From positions 26,199,001 through 26,263,000 of the forward strand of contig CATNEN010000001.1 in assembly GCA_950097015.1 (NCBI GenBank): 64,000 bases of DNA, written 5' to 3'. Numbering within the stretch: position 1 is the first letter of the stretch; every line of letters begins with the position of its first letter. Below the pieces are notes generated by a model that searched no databases, was not told the DNA's origin, and saw nothing but the letters and a program-made list of their open reading frames with translations. Positions 24,401 to 35,555 of this stretch are shown here, piece by piece. Position numbers and translations under genes: made by a program. This stretch comes from Macrostomum hystrix. Its lineage: Eukaryota > Platyhelminthes > Macrostomidae.

Positions 24401-26036
24401 ACTGTCTACTAGCTGTGTCTAACAGACTGTCTTCTGTGTGTAACAGACTGTCTTATGTGTCTAACAGACTGTCTTATGTGTCTAACAGACTGTCTTATGT
24501 GTCTAACCGACTGTCTAATAGCTGTGTCTAACAGACTGTCTTATGTGTCTAGCAGACTGTCTTCTAGCTGTGTCTAACAGACTGTCTTATGTGTCTAACA
24601 GACTGTCTTATGTGTCTAACAGACTGTCTAATAGCTGTGTCTAACAGACTGTCTAATAGCTGTGTCTAACAGACTGTCTAATAGCTGTGTCTAACAGACT
24701 GTCTAATAGCTGTGTCTAACAGACTGTCTAATAGCTGTGTCTAACAGACTGTCTAATAGCTGTGTCTAACAGACTGTCTTATGTGTCTAACAGACTGTCT
24801 AATAGCTGTGTCTAACAGACTGTCTAATAGCTGTGTCTAACAGACTGTCATATGTGTCTAACAGACTGTCTTCTAGCTGTGTCTAACAGACTGTTTTCTA
24901 GCTGTCTAACAGAACTGTCTCGTTTGTCTAACACACTGTCGTCTGTTTTTAACAGAAAGTCTTCCGTGTCTAACAGGCTGTCTTCTGTACCTAACAGGCT
25001 GTCTTCTGTACCTAACAGGCTGTCTTCTGTACCTAACAGACTGTCTTCTGTACCTAACAGACTGTCTTCTGTACCTAACAGACTGTCTTCTGTACCTAAC
25101 AGACTGTCTTCTGTACCTAACAGACTGTCTTCTGTACCTAACAGGTTGTCTTCTGTACCTAACAGACTGTCTTCTGTACCTAACAGGTTGTCTTCTGTAC
25201 CTAACAGACTGTCTTCTGTACCTAACAGACTGTCTTCTGTACCTAACAGGTTGTCTTCTGTACCTAACAGACTGCAGTCTTCTCTGTTTCGCATCAAGTT
25301 TGAGGAGTCCGTGAGGTTAATTTTCACAAGTTACGCATTGAGTTTTCTCAGAAACCGTCCGCCTTGGTTAACTTGACAAATGCAGATCTCATTCAGCTCG
25401 GAGTTCTATTACTACCTGGAGTACGGCTGGAAGCAGGCTGTGTACCAGTTCCAGTGGCTCGAAGAGGACCTGCAGCGGGCCAATGAAAATCGCGCTGCAC
25501 GGCCTTGGATCATCGCCATGGCACACCGGCCGATGTACTGCTCAAATAGCGACGATCCTGAGCACTGCACCAACCCGGACAACCTCATCCGCACCGGCTT
25601 TCCCGTGGGCAGCCGGACGCGCAGCCGGTTACTGGGCAGCAACTACATCCTGGGCGTCGAGGAGCTGTTCTATCGCTACGGAGTCGACCTGGTCTTCGGC
25701 GCGCACGAGCACTCGTACGAGAGAATGTGGCCAGTCTACAACAAGCGGGTGTGCAATTCCAGCTTCAGCTCTGCGAATCCCTACGACAACCCGCCGGCTC
25801 CGGTGCACATCATCACCGGCTCGGCTGGCTGTGTGGAGGGCGAGGATCCTTTCATCCCGGCCGGCCTGCCCTGGTCGGCCTTCCGCAGCGACGACTACGG
25901 CTACACCAGGATGACCGTGGCCAATGCCACCCACCTCATGCTGGAGCAGGTGTCCGTGGACAAGGGCGGCCAGGTCATCGACAGCATTGTGTACGTCAGG
26001 GACAGGCACGGACCTCGCGCTTTTAACTGCGTCTAA
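21441..26036 (+). CDS. ACP7: Purple acid phosphatase, ACP7-like, secreted or lysosomal
   Basis: Two exons, 21441-22139 and 25386-26036, joined in phase 0 (GTG|GTGAGC donor, ATGCAG acceptor), give 449 aa, close to human ACP7 (438 aa). These enzymes hydrolyse phosphomonoesters at a dinuclear Fe-metal centre. A hydrophobic N-terminus (about residues 1-21) looks like a signal peptide. A fibronectin-like N-terminal domain follows, then metal-ligand motifs in order: GDMG (133-136), GDFAY (162-166), GNHE (197-200), MAHRPMY (278-284) and FGAHEHSYER (337-346). The Tyr of GDFAY gives the purple colour in the family. Several N-x-S/T sites suit a secretory protein. The first exon could be extended upstream in frame, but M21441 directly precedes the signal peptide. 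AATAAA is at 26115. The 3.2 kb intron is mostly inverted minisatellite arrays. Confidence 0.93.
22315..22505 (-). mobile_element. tRNA-derived SINE-like fragment
   Basis: On the minus strand an A-box-like stretch (near 22488-22500) is followed by a B-box-like ACTTCGATACC (22444-22456). After it comes a body with GATTGCCTCAGTTCACCCAG, a sequence style seen in invertebrate tRNA-derived SINEs. It shares GACTTGAAGGTCG with the second head at 62.8 kb. Ends and target duplication could not be fixed. Confidence 0.45.
22630..22748. repeat. Short CCAGCAATTCAC repeat
   Basis: Five or six units of about 22 bp (CCAGCAATTCACCACTTCAT with variants), immediately before the 19-bp array in the phosphatase intron. 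Confidence 0.8.
22790..23487. repeat. 19-bp minisatellite, left arm of an inverted pair
   Basis: About 36 very uniform copies of CAGTCTGTTAGACATAAGA (aagaca/aagtca variants). The reverse complement of this unit is the core of the array at 23930-24915 in the same intron, so a transcript could fold back on itself. Confidence 0.97.
23488..23929. other. Spacer between inverted arrays
   Basis: About 440 bp of non-repetitive AT-rich intron sequence separates the two inverted minisatellites. It would form the loop of the predicted hairpin. No exon or RNA gene was recognised. Confidence 0.5.
23930..25272. repeat. Inverted-orientation minisatellite, 21-25-bp units, two subfamilies
   Basis: From about 23930 to 24915 the unit is GTGTCTAACAGACTGTCTTA followed by TG or a CTAGCT-type extension. 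From about 24960 to 25272 a more uniform 21-bp form, CTAACAGACTGTCTTCTGTA plus C, takes over. The core is the reverse complement of the 22790-23487 array. The array ends about 110 bp before the phosphatase exon 2 acceptor. Long frames here are repeat artefacts. Confidence 0.96.
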
Positions 26037-28042
26037 CTCGTTGGGCTGCATCAATAGAAGTTTCAAGTCGTTGATTGGCAGTATGACCCAGAAATCAATA
26101 CTGAGCTGCACAGCAATAAACTAGTTTACTCAAGAGCAACTGCAAAAAACTGCACCAAATCTGATCTCCACTACAAACGTTTTGATTATACTCGTACCTT
26201 GTAATGACACATTCGTTATGAAATGATCATGATTACTGGTCAATTATTACATGACCAAATTTGTCGCCAATTCCTTTTTCCATTAAATTTAAACTTTTTA
26301 AAAATCAAATATCACCAGTTTATGCTATTTTACTGACTTTTTTGTCATGCCTAAAAGTTATCCCTGGGGTGGGGAAAAGGAATCTGGGATGGGATGAGGA
26401 ATCTGAAGTCGGGATGAGGAATCTAGGGTCGGGATGAGGGATCTCGATTCGGTATGAGGGATCTGGTTCGGGTTCTGGTTCTGATTTGGTTCGGGATGAG
26501 GGATCGGGTGTCGGGATGATGGATCTGGTGTCGGGATGAGGGATCTGGTGTCGAGATGAGGGATCTAGGGTCGAGATGAGGGATCTGGGGTCGAGATGAG
26601 GGATCTGGGGTCGGGATGAGGGATCTGGTGTCGGGATGAGGGATCTAGGGTCGAGATGAGGGATCTGGGGTCGAGATGAGGGATCTGGGGTCGGGATGAG
26701 GGATCTGGTGTCGGGATGATGGATCTGTTGTCGGGATGAGGGATCTGGGGTCGGGATGAGGGTTCTGGGTCGGGATGAGGGATCTGGGGTCGGGATGAGG
26801 GATCTAGGGTCGGGATGAGGGATCTGGGTCGTGATGAGGAATCCGGGGTCGGGATGAGGGATCTAGTGCCGGGATGAGGGATCTGGGGTCGGGATGAGGG
26901 TTCTGGGTCGGGATGAGGGATCTAGGGTCGGGATGAGGGATCTAGGGTCGGGATGAGGGATCTAGGGTCGGGATGAGGGATCTAGGGTCGGGATGAGGGA
27001 TCTAGGGTCGGGATGAGGGATCTTGAATTGTGACAAGGACATTGGATCGGGATAAATGGACCTGGGGTCGGAATTTAAGACCTGGGATCGGGATTCGCGA
27101 CAATATAGGGACTGGGATCGGTCAGTGATTGCGTTAAGTTTTCAACTAGCACAATCTATCCTACTTAGAGTAAGTGATCTGGTCAATAGATTAATGTCTT
27201 TAGTTACAAAAAAGAAGACAAACGAGCTAAAGGCGTTTCATCTTAGATTTGTTTTTTTCCGACTTGCGCTTCGTGAGAAAAGCAAAAAATCTAAGACAGA
27301 GACGGAGAGCAGAGGGCGGGAGAGAGGAACATTGAAGATAAAGCAAGTGCCGACTTAATAGAAAGTTTTATTTGAAACATTTTCATGTCAATCAAAAAAC
27401 ACAAGTGAATGATATATGCATACTATACTACTCTAGACAATATACGCTTAAGTAGGCATTAATGCGAAACCAATAGAAAACGTGTTTACTTTCCAAAAAC
27501 ATTGCAGATTAAATCCAAAATTTGGGGAGAAAACTTATCCGCCTAGCAACTCGCCCATTAAAACATGGGAAAAGACACCGCTACAATAACTATGTTGCTA
27601 GTATTTTAAAATGAGACAGAGCAATAAAATTTTGTTTCAAGAAATTGTACGATTAACAATAATAAAGTGAAATTTAAAGAAATAAAACAGTTTTAAGTAA
27701 ATAAACAATTGTTATATCTAGAATGGCAAACAGAACACACAGGATGCTTTTTTGTTCAAAATGTTCAAAATAGTAGAATAAGAAATCAGAGAAAATATTC
27801 TACTGAATAAAGTCTCGAACTTGTTTAAAGAAGAAATGACAACACACACAGACACACACACACAGGCTGGGAGAACAGCTACAACACAGTGACAGAGTTC
27901 AAGCTTAACTGGAATACAACTAAATCTTTGTGTGTCTTTTCCAATCCAGGCAACAGGACGGGGAGAATAAAAATTAGGAAGGCGGGCTTAGAAGAGCTAC
28001 AGAAACGACAACAGGGCTGAGGAGTTGGAACTGAGCGGAGGA
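26037..28042. other. Convergent intergenic region (phosphatase and Uev1A 3' ends)
   Basis: The phosphatase 3' UTR with AATAAA at 26115-26120 is followed by a 20-bp array (26360-27045, listed separately), AT-rich unique sequence and a short (CA)n tract near 27845. The Uev1A 3' UTR reads in from the right. A minus-strand AATAAA (TTTATT on the plus strand at 27367-27372) is one candidate signal for it. No other gene was recognised. Confidence 0.45.
26360..27045. repeat. 20-bp minisatellite
   Basis: About 33 copies of GGATCTGGGGTCGGGATGAG with variants (gtg, agg, gaga) and occasional 18-19-bp units. The left edge fades into GGGTTCTGGTTCTG-like sequence. Confidence 0.95.
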
Positions 28043-31000
28043 TCAGAAATTGGAGCCTTCGGGAGGCTGCGACAGCTTGGCATTCTCTCTGGCGGTCATC
28101 TGGCGCCGCAGTTCCTGCAGCACAGTCTTGATGTGGTAGCCTCGGCGCCACTGGGCTAGGCAGGGCAGCTTCCTGGCGTCCACCAGGCCAGAGGTCTCGT
28201 GCACGCCGTTCATCTTGATGCGGCTGATGAAGCGCACACTGGGAGCCTGGACGAAATGGGGAACCATTAGGATATGGGCGATCCATTGAGTGATCAGATT
28301 GGGATATGGGCGATCCATTGAGTGATCAGATTGGGATATGGGCGATCCATTGATCAGGTAGGGATATGGGCGATCCATTGAGGGATCAGGTAGGGATATG
28401 GGCGATCCATTGAGGGATCAGATTGGGATATGGGCGATCCATTGATCAGGTAGGGATATGGGCGATCCATTGAGGGATCAGATTGGGATATGGGCGATCC
28501 ATTGATCAGGTAGGGATATGGGCGATCCATTGAGGGATCAGGTAGGGATATGGGCAATCCATTGAGGGATCAGATTGGGATATGGGCGATCCATTGATCA
28601 GGTAGGGATATGGGCGATCCATTGAGGGATCAGGTAGGGATATGGGCAATCCATTGAGGGATCAGATTGGGATATGGGCGATCCATTGAGTGATCAGGTA
28701 GGGATATTGGCGATCCATTGAGGGATCAGGTAGGGATATGGGCGATCCATTGAGTGATCAGGTAGGGATATTGGCGATCCATTGAGGGATCAGGTAGGGA
28801 AATGGGCGATCCATTGAGTGATCAGGTAGGGATATTGGCGATCCATTGAGTGATCAGGTAGGGATATGGGCAATCCATTGAGGGATCAGGTAGGGATATG
28901 GGCGATCCATTGAGGGATCAGGTAGGGATATGGGCGATCCATTGAGGGATCAGATTGGGATATGGGCGATCCATTGAGGGATCAGATTGGGATATGGGCG
29001 ATCCATTGAGGGATCAGATTGGGATATGGGCGATCCATTGAGGGATCAGGTAGGGATATGGGCGATCCATTGAGGGATCAGATTGGGATATGGGCGATCC
29101 ATTGAGGGATCAGATTGGGATATGGGCGATCCATTGAGGGATCAGGTAGGGATATGGGCGATCCATTGAGGGATCAGATTGGGATATGGGCGATCCATTG
29201 AGGGATCAGGTAGGGATATTGGCGATCCATTGAGGGATCAGGTAGGGATATGGGCGATCCATTGAGGGATCAGGTAGGGATATGGGCGATCCATTGAGGG
29301 ATCAGGTAGGGATATGGGCGATCCATTGAGGGATCAGGTAGGGATATGGGCGATCCATTGAGGGATCAGATTGGGATATCGGCGATCCATTGAAGCATAT
29401 AAAAAGTGAAGTAAAAGCTCACCTGCTCAGGATAATTAGCACCGCAGTTGATGTGCAGATTGTACATTCGATTGTCGTAGGGAGTCTTCGGTGGGCCGAG
29501 AATCATTCCAATCCAGTTTGTCAAGGTCTGGTCATTGTCATTCTCCAAGCCCCAGCTAATGGTGCCATCCTGGGTGCCTTTCTGGCCTTCGTCCAGCTCC
29601 TCTAACAGATAGAAGCTGCGCGGAACCTCAACTGTTGTTGAATATAAAAGGGTAGATGAAATAAGATTTGTTGATACTACTAATAGTATCAGTTCAGCAT
29701 ATCGGTATAATTTGATATAAGCTATTAATAGTATACCTCAATAGAACAATTCATTCTAATGTGGAGTTTTATTATACGAGATATACAACATGCTACTTAC
29801 AGACTATTTTATTACTTTTTAGTTAGACTTATATATTGTTGACATAGTTGCATAGGCACTAGAATGTGACAGGGTTCTTAACTATGTAGATTTTTTTAAT
29901 AGATCAAGACCTTAAAATATATATAATTTATGCACAATTTAACTTATACATAGAATTTTATTAACTCTTTCATAGTTGTTTTTTCACAAAAAAACATGTG
30001 CACCCCTGATTTAAAATGAAGGAATTGCTTTGCTTGTCAATGGGTCATTACTAAAGTGGCTGCTGCCAAACTGGGGCTGCTTCTGGGGTACAGAACTTGC
30101 CTATGGCAAATGTTTAATGTTCAGGGGAGATAAAAGCAAAATGAGCTGGTAAGTGGGATGAGCTGGTAAGTGGGAGGAGAAGTATTAGCAGATTTTCTGT
30201 GTTCTGACACACACCTAAAGTATATTGTACCCTGACCTTTTTGCCCGGCGGGCAGAAAGTCTTACCCGTTAATGGCCATAGATGAATTAATGCTCGGTAA
30301 TTTTCTTGCTGGCAGTTAAAAGCCATTAACCGCCTGCAAAAAGGCATCAACCAATAGGAATGGCTTACTGAGGCTAAAATGTCTATGGCACCCCAAAGTG
30401 GGGGCTCTGCCCCACACCCCTGTCTCTGACTCTGAAAGTATAGCTTGGGCAAAAACGTCTATGGTACAATAAAATTGATACCAAAGCTTTGCGGGCATCA
30501 TTGAAAAATCCTTGGGCGCCTAATGGCAGCCTCTGATTTTCCATTAATGCCCTTAAAGCATGGGTATTAATGGTATATTAACACCATGCCAAGAGGCGCC
30601 GGCTTCATCCCATCAATGCCTTTGGCCACATGATGTACTGGATTGCCCATTATTACCCCTGCTAAATTTTGATAGGTGACCATAGCCAGGAAGGTGTCGT
30701 GCACGCTAGAATTTTCCAGCGTGCACTTTGGACAGCACAAGGAATTCGGTGTGCATGGTGTGCATTTTAATGCATGTTGTATAGCAGCGTACATTCAGGT
30801 GTGCACATAAAGAATGACAAAAAAAGTTGGTGTACACAATTCATGGCAAGAAATTTTTCTCATGTGCATTTCTTTACTTAAAGCTTTTCAAGGCAGTTTT
30901 AATTTCTTAATTGAATATCATATAAGTTTCCAATGTTGCTTTATTACAACAACTGTTATCAAATTTGTCATTATCTTACAAAAAATAAAATTTAAATATG

Positions 31001-31707
31001 CCCATTGATTTAATTTTTACAATACCACATTACGAATACGACATTACCACATTCATGGAATTTTGTAAAGTCCATACACCAAGACCAATGACCAAGTCAA
31101 CTTAGTCAAGTCACCAATACCAACTGACCAGCTATTAATAATTCATTAGTTGTCATGGTGTGCATCCGGCCTGCATCGCTTTTGCCTTGGCGTGCACTGG
31201 CGTGCAAACAAAAAACTCTTGACTTTTGCTTCTGGCATGCACCTAGCATGATCCGGACTATGGATAGGCAACCCTGCAACATTTGATGCTTATCATATGA
31301 TTTTTTCCTATTGTTTCATTGTTTCCCATTGCTTCAAAATGATTTCCTAATGTATTCGCATCTATTTAAAACGAAACTTGTCAGAAAAATACAGTTTATC
31401 AAAAAATTCTAAAAATGCCTCTTTTTTAATCACAAGAGTTATATAATGTTCCAAAGCTTTTTAGCCCTAGACTCAGTGCACTTTCTCAATACCAAAATAA
31501 AAAAGAAAGTTAATGCGTTGCGTATTGTCCTATTATCATAATTTTAATGTGATTACATATCATAATCACATCTGAAGTACTGGATTTAAATATTCATTCT
31601 TATATCCACTTAACCCTCAATGCACTGCTATTAAAAACAACAAATGAACAAAAAATACTAATTTTGACAAGCAAAATGAAAACATCCTTACCATTGTTCC
31701 CTGCCAT
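28043..31707 (-). CDS. UBE2V: Ubiquitin-conjugating enzyme E2 variant (Uev1A/UBE2V)
   Basis: Three coding exons on the minus strand: 31707-31692 (ATG plus 13 nt), 29631-29423 and 28246-28043. Phases 1 and 0 give 142 aa, against about 145 for fly Uev1A. The mini-exon MAGNN joins through G|GTAAGG to [19 protein letters not shown]. The family lacks the catalytic Cys and pairs with Ubc13 to make Lys63-linked chains in DNA-damage tolerance and signalling. Hallmarks are [58 protein letters not shown] and the C-terminal [10 protein letters not shown]. Human UBE2V proteins end PPEGQTYNN or similar. The 1.2 kb intron 2 is nearly all minisatellite, and intron 1 carries a 584-bp transposon. The 16-nt first exon is supported by phase, splice consensus and residue fit, but it is short enough to merit a transcript check. 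Confidence 0.92.
28262..29395. repeat. 32-bp minisatellite in Uev1A intron 2
   Basis: About 35 copies of a 32-bp unit containing GATATGGGCGATCCATTGAG, ending in GGATCAGGTAG or GGATCAGATTG, with some 24-bp short units near the left end. It fills almost the whole intron and starts 14 bp from the exon 3 acceptor. Confidence 0.97.
29632..30679. other. Uev1A intron 1, proximal part
   Basis: No exon was recognised. The part from about 30240 to 30620 is dense in TTAATG/CATTAA words in both orientations and in CCATTAA-type palindromic pairs. This style suits the subterminal region of a degenerate transposon, but ends could not be placed. Confidence 0.4.
30680..31263. mobile_element. Non-autonomous hAT-like element, diverged copy
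   Basis: The right end (31247-31263) is CATGATCCGGACTATGG, identical to the right end of the element at 50337-50901. The left end begins CCATAGCCAGGA, which matches the family's CCATAGTCCGGA except at two bases. The flanks are ATAGGTGA (30672-30679) and ATAGGCAA (31264-31271), an 8-bp duplication with two mismatches. Both ends are rich in GTGCAT and GCGTGCAC words. No transposase frame is present. The element sits in Uev1A intron 1. Confidence 0.65.
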
Positions 31708-34700
31708 TAGAACGAAAATGAGTCTATTCAAAATTAGGATCAAATGAAGTTTCGCGAAATATTTTATTGTAAGAGCTCTTTGTCAATATAATTAAAACCG
31801 TTATTTCTTACAATATGTGATTTTAAAAATTTTTGCAGCATTGGTGTTTTTGGAAAATATATAGCAATAAGTATTCCTAAAATAGGACACAATATACTTT
31901 TTAAAGTTTTTTAAATCATAAAGTACTAACTTAGCTGATTGCTTTGTTTTACTTTTTGTTGATTCCGGATTCGATATTTTTGGAGCTTCAAACGTTAGCG
32001 TTAGCATGTTCATGTGTTTGTAATGCATGTTAGCATATTCGTATTTAGTAAAATTTGCTTCCGGCAATTCCTCCAGGTGCTCTATTTGCCATCTAGACGT
32101 ACATTCCTGTCTCGTATGTCCTGATGATTTACGTTCTCACAAAGAGCCCTATTTTTTCGATCCCGTGTTTCTTTTCCCGATTTCAGGTCCATTCTTCCCA
32201 TTAATTTATTTCATCATTATCCAACGTCACTAACTATCCTATAGTCTAACCGTAGACCAAGTAATATAACGTCCGGAATAAAACATGCCTAGTAAGGTAA
32301 GCTGCCCGAGGTAAGCGACCCAGTTTCATTAACCCCAAGGCTCCAGGGCGCTTCTGTAATCCCATTTTTTACTTTAGAATAGACTAAAAACAATTTTCGC
32401 ATTCTATTTCTTTCTATGGTTAAAAGTGTTGGTCTGGCGGGTGCCGAAAGTCGATTACTGTTGTTTTTCAAATTGTGTACTTTTATAGTAAATTTGTAAT
32501 TTTTATGCTTTTCAGTTTTTGGAAAAATCTTACTTCTAAGCTATACTTTACAAGCTTTCAAACATCTGTTCTTTAAACTACGATGAAGGCAGAGATAAAA
32601 TACTAGACTAGAATAGATCTGGCAGCTATATAATAGAATATAGAACCAGCATTAAATATATGGCTTATTGATAATTGATGGAGAATATATACCAGAGCTG
32701 TACAGAAAATACAATCACCTCAAACGTTTTTAAACGATAACTTTTACTTGTTTTATTGTTTTTACACATTTGCTGCCGAAATAAAAAAATACCGTTTCCT
32801 AGCTATAAGCATGATAAATTACGACAGAACGGGCGGGCGGGGCAGGGTAGGATATGGGATTGTGCTCACGGCGATCTATCTCAGCAAAAGTGCAGTTGGA
32901 GAAGTTGAATCTCATCTTAAACACTGTCATCAATGACACAGCATTATAAGTGTTTTTAGCTTGACGAGATACAACCCTCTCCACTGGACTTGCGAGATAA
33001 TTTGTTTTGAATTGAAAGATTCTGTGCTGAATAAAGATTTCTATGCTAGGCTAAACTCACTTTTAGCTGGTCTGGTTTGCTTCAAGCTTGACGCCTCGTA
33101 TGAAGAAAGAGCGAAAGCAGTTGACAAATATACAAGTTGGAGCCTCACTCGAGCCTGTCCTTCCTTTCTAGCTTCTAGGCCCTGGCCATAGACAATTTAC
33201 GAGGGAGCGAGCCAAGCCCGATCTTTACGGTCTGTGAGTTATCGATCGATAAACTGGCTCCTTTTCGCAGACTTTGTCCATAAACTAAAAGTTTCAGAGT
33301 AATATGCTTAACCTTGTTTTGATCGATAATCTTCGTGATATGAATGGAAGACTGTGGAGCTAAAAGCCAGACTGGGCTCTCCTCTGGGACTGAGACGACA
33401 AAATGGGACTTACTCGAAGAAGGGGTCTGATTTTTATGCACGTTCGCGGGGCCTGCCGCGGAGGTGGGTGTGTGGTCCAGATAAGATAAGGCGCGCGGTG
33501 GGGGGCGGGGGGGGGGTTGAGGTTAGGGCCCATTCAACATGAAACAAGAACATGACTCTGGTTCCTCATTCAGCCGTTCCGCTGCGATATCTCACATTCT
33601 CTTTCCTTCCGCTTTTTAAAATTAATATTCGTGCAAGTCTGGAAACCTCACTCACGTCACAGCTAGACAAGCTATATTATTTAGCATTCGATTAAGAAAA
33701 GGACAAGCACTTGTGCCTTAGTTTAGTTTTGCAAGAAAAGGCCAAACGATATGATCAGTGCAGTGGCACACTGGCAAGGGACAAGGGTGGTTGGCTTGTT
33801 TACAATGTTTTTGTTTCTGTTTCAGTCATTCCCTAAGTCCCACTATTCTATCCTCTGCCGTGCCCGTGCCTATTGGGCCGTCCGGTTAGTACTTGTTTTG
33901 CTTGGAAAAGGCAGACTTTTGTACCAAAATCCAAAACCTTGTAGTGTTTGTAGTTGTAAATGTTACCTATATCGAGTTACAATTTAATTTGTTTTTTTTA
34001 GTAAAAACTTCTCTAAACTTCTCATGCTCAAGATAAATAGCTACCTTTTAAGTCCAAATGACCACAATAGATGCAAAATCTCATGTGCGAAGACACTACC
34101 TGCCGGTTCTCATGCAGATAACTGATAAGCGATAAAGGCAGCCTATTTCTCCGAATCTCTGGGCTCATCTATTCTTTTAGTCGCTTTCTGCTTGTTGACT
34201 TTTAGCGCTGCGACTCTTGTGCTTATCTTGTCAATTCTCAAGCAGGGATCGGGAACAAGTTAAACAACTTAGCGAGCATTATTTTTCTGTGCTTTCTGCT
34301 GCAGCAGATTTGCAGCAGAAGCAGACTGTTATCAAATCAAACAAGTTTTACAGATAGTTACTCTAAGCAAACTAAGCAAAAATCTTTCTGCTCAAATAAA
34401 CCATAAAATCACAGACCGAATCGTGTCCCCAACAAGAGCAATATTTTAAAGGCTAGAATTCTCTCCGATTGTTATCAGAGGTGAAAAAATCATTGGCAGA
34501 AGAAAAACGTCAATTTCCTGGGAAAGCGAGACGAAGTGAATCAGCGCTGTTTCAAATATTTTTTTGTTTTCTTTATGCTCTCCCAATTTATTCGAGTTTT
34601 TAAGACCACAGAATATTACATCAACATGTAACTTCATATTAAATGTAATCAATTTCATTGTAAGACCACCGATATTATATAACTGGGCAACAATCAAAAG

Positions 34701-34884
34701 ATATTTGCACCTTCTACTCGTACTTATTCTAATTTTCTGTGTCCTAAAGTATATAAGAGCGATTCGGCTGGATATATTGACAACAGGTATTGGACAGCAA
34801 GAGAAGGATTAAACAATGTACCAGAGAAAGTAATTAAAAAAGGACAGGAATTAGTTCGCTTGAAAATTGCTTGAAAATCTTAAA
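31708..34884. other. Intergenic region between Uev1A and the zinc-finger gene
   Basis: This AT-rich stretch has only short unsupported frames. A palindrome TATCGATCGATA lies near 33240. The left edge must contain the Uev1A promoter. No RNA gene or repeat array was recognised. Confidence 0.45.
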
Positions 34885-35555
34885 GGAGGGGTTGGTAAAC
34901 TCCGGCCAGCGGGCCAGATGCGGCCCTCGAAGCTCCCAAATCCGACCCATTGCCCCATCCTACCATCCTATACAGTATCCTGTTAATCTTTCCCCTGTCT
35001 CGTCTCTCTTGTGTCCAATCTATCCCGTGTCTCATCTATCCCGTGTCTCATCTATCCCGTGTCTCATCTATCCCGTGTCTCATCTATCCCGTGTCTCATC
35101 TATCCCGTGTCTCATCTATCCCGTGTCTCATCTATCCCGTGTCTCATCTATCCCGTGTCTCATCTATCCCGTGTCTCATCTATCCCGTGTCTCATCTATA
35201 CCGTGTCTCATCTATCCCGTGTCTCATCTATCCCGTGTCTCATCTATCCCGTGTCTCATCTATCCCGTGTCTCATCTATCCCGTGTCTCATCTATCCCGT
35301 GTCTCATCTATCCCGTGTCTCATCTATCCCGTGTCTCATCTATCCCGTGTCTCATCTATCCCGTGTCTCATCTATCCCGTGTCTCATCTATCCCGTGTCT
35401 CATCTATCCCGTGTCTCATCTATCCTGTGTCTCATCTCTCCCGTGCCTTATCCCTCCTGTGTCTCATCTCTCCCGTGCCTTATCCCTCCTGTGTCTCATC
35501 TCTACAGTGTCTCACCTCCCCTTGTCAATGCGGCCCGCTGTCAATGCGGCCCGAT
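34885..35555. mobile_element. hAT-like MITE copy with expanded internal minisatellite, right end lost
   Basis: The left end reads AGGGGTTGGTAAACTCCGGC and continues GGGCCAGATGCGGCCC, matching the intact copy at 49543-49977. The interior from 35015 to 35450 is about 27 copies of a 16-bp unit. The right side still has two CAATGCGGCCCG words but lacks the terminal AGTTTGCC...CCCCTG. It is therefore truncated. Confidence 0.65.
35015..35520. repeat. 16-bp minisatellite inside a transposon
   Basis: Highly uniform units of TCTCATCTATCCCGTG, degrading at the right edge to TCTCCCGTGCC-type sequence. Because 16 is not a multiple of three, the repeat passes through all three frames, and long frames are open in each. 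They are artefacts. Confidence 0.96.

Noticed and set aside
24848-25376. Open frames with LSSVPNRLSSVPNR or LLGTEDS repeats on both strands
   Set aside because: Translation of the 21-bp intronic array between the two phosphatase exons.
33238-33252. TATCGATCGATA palindrome as a DREF-type promoter site
   Set aside because: It does not match the TATCGATA core exactly and no gene start lies near it.
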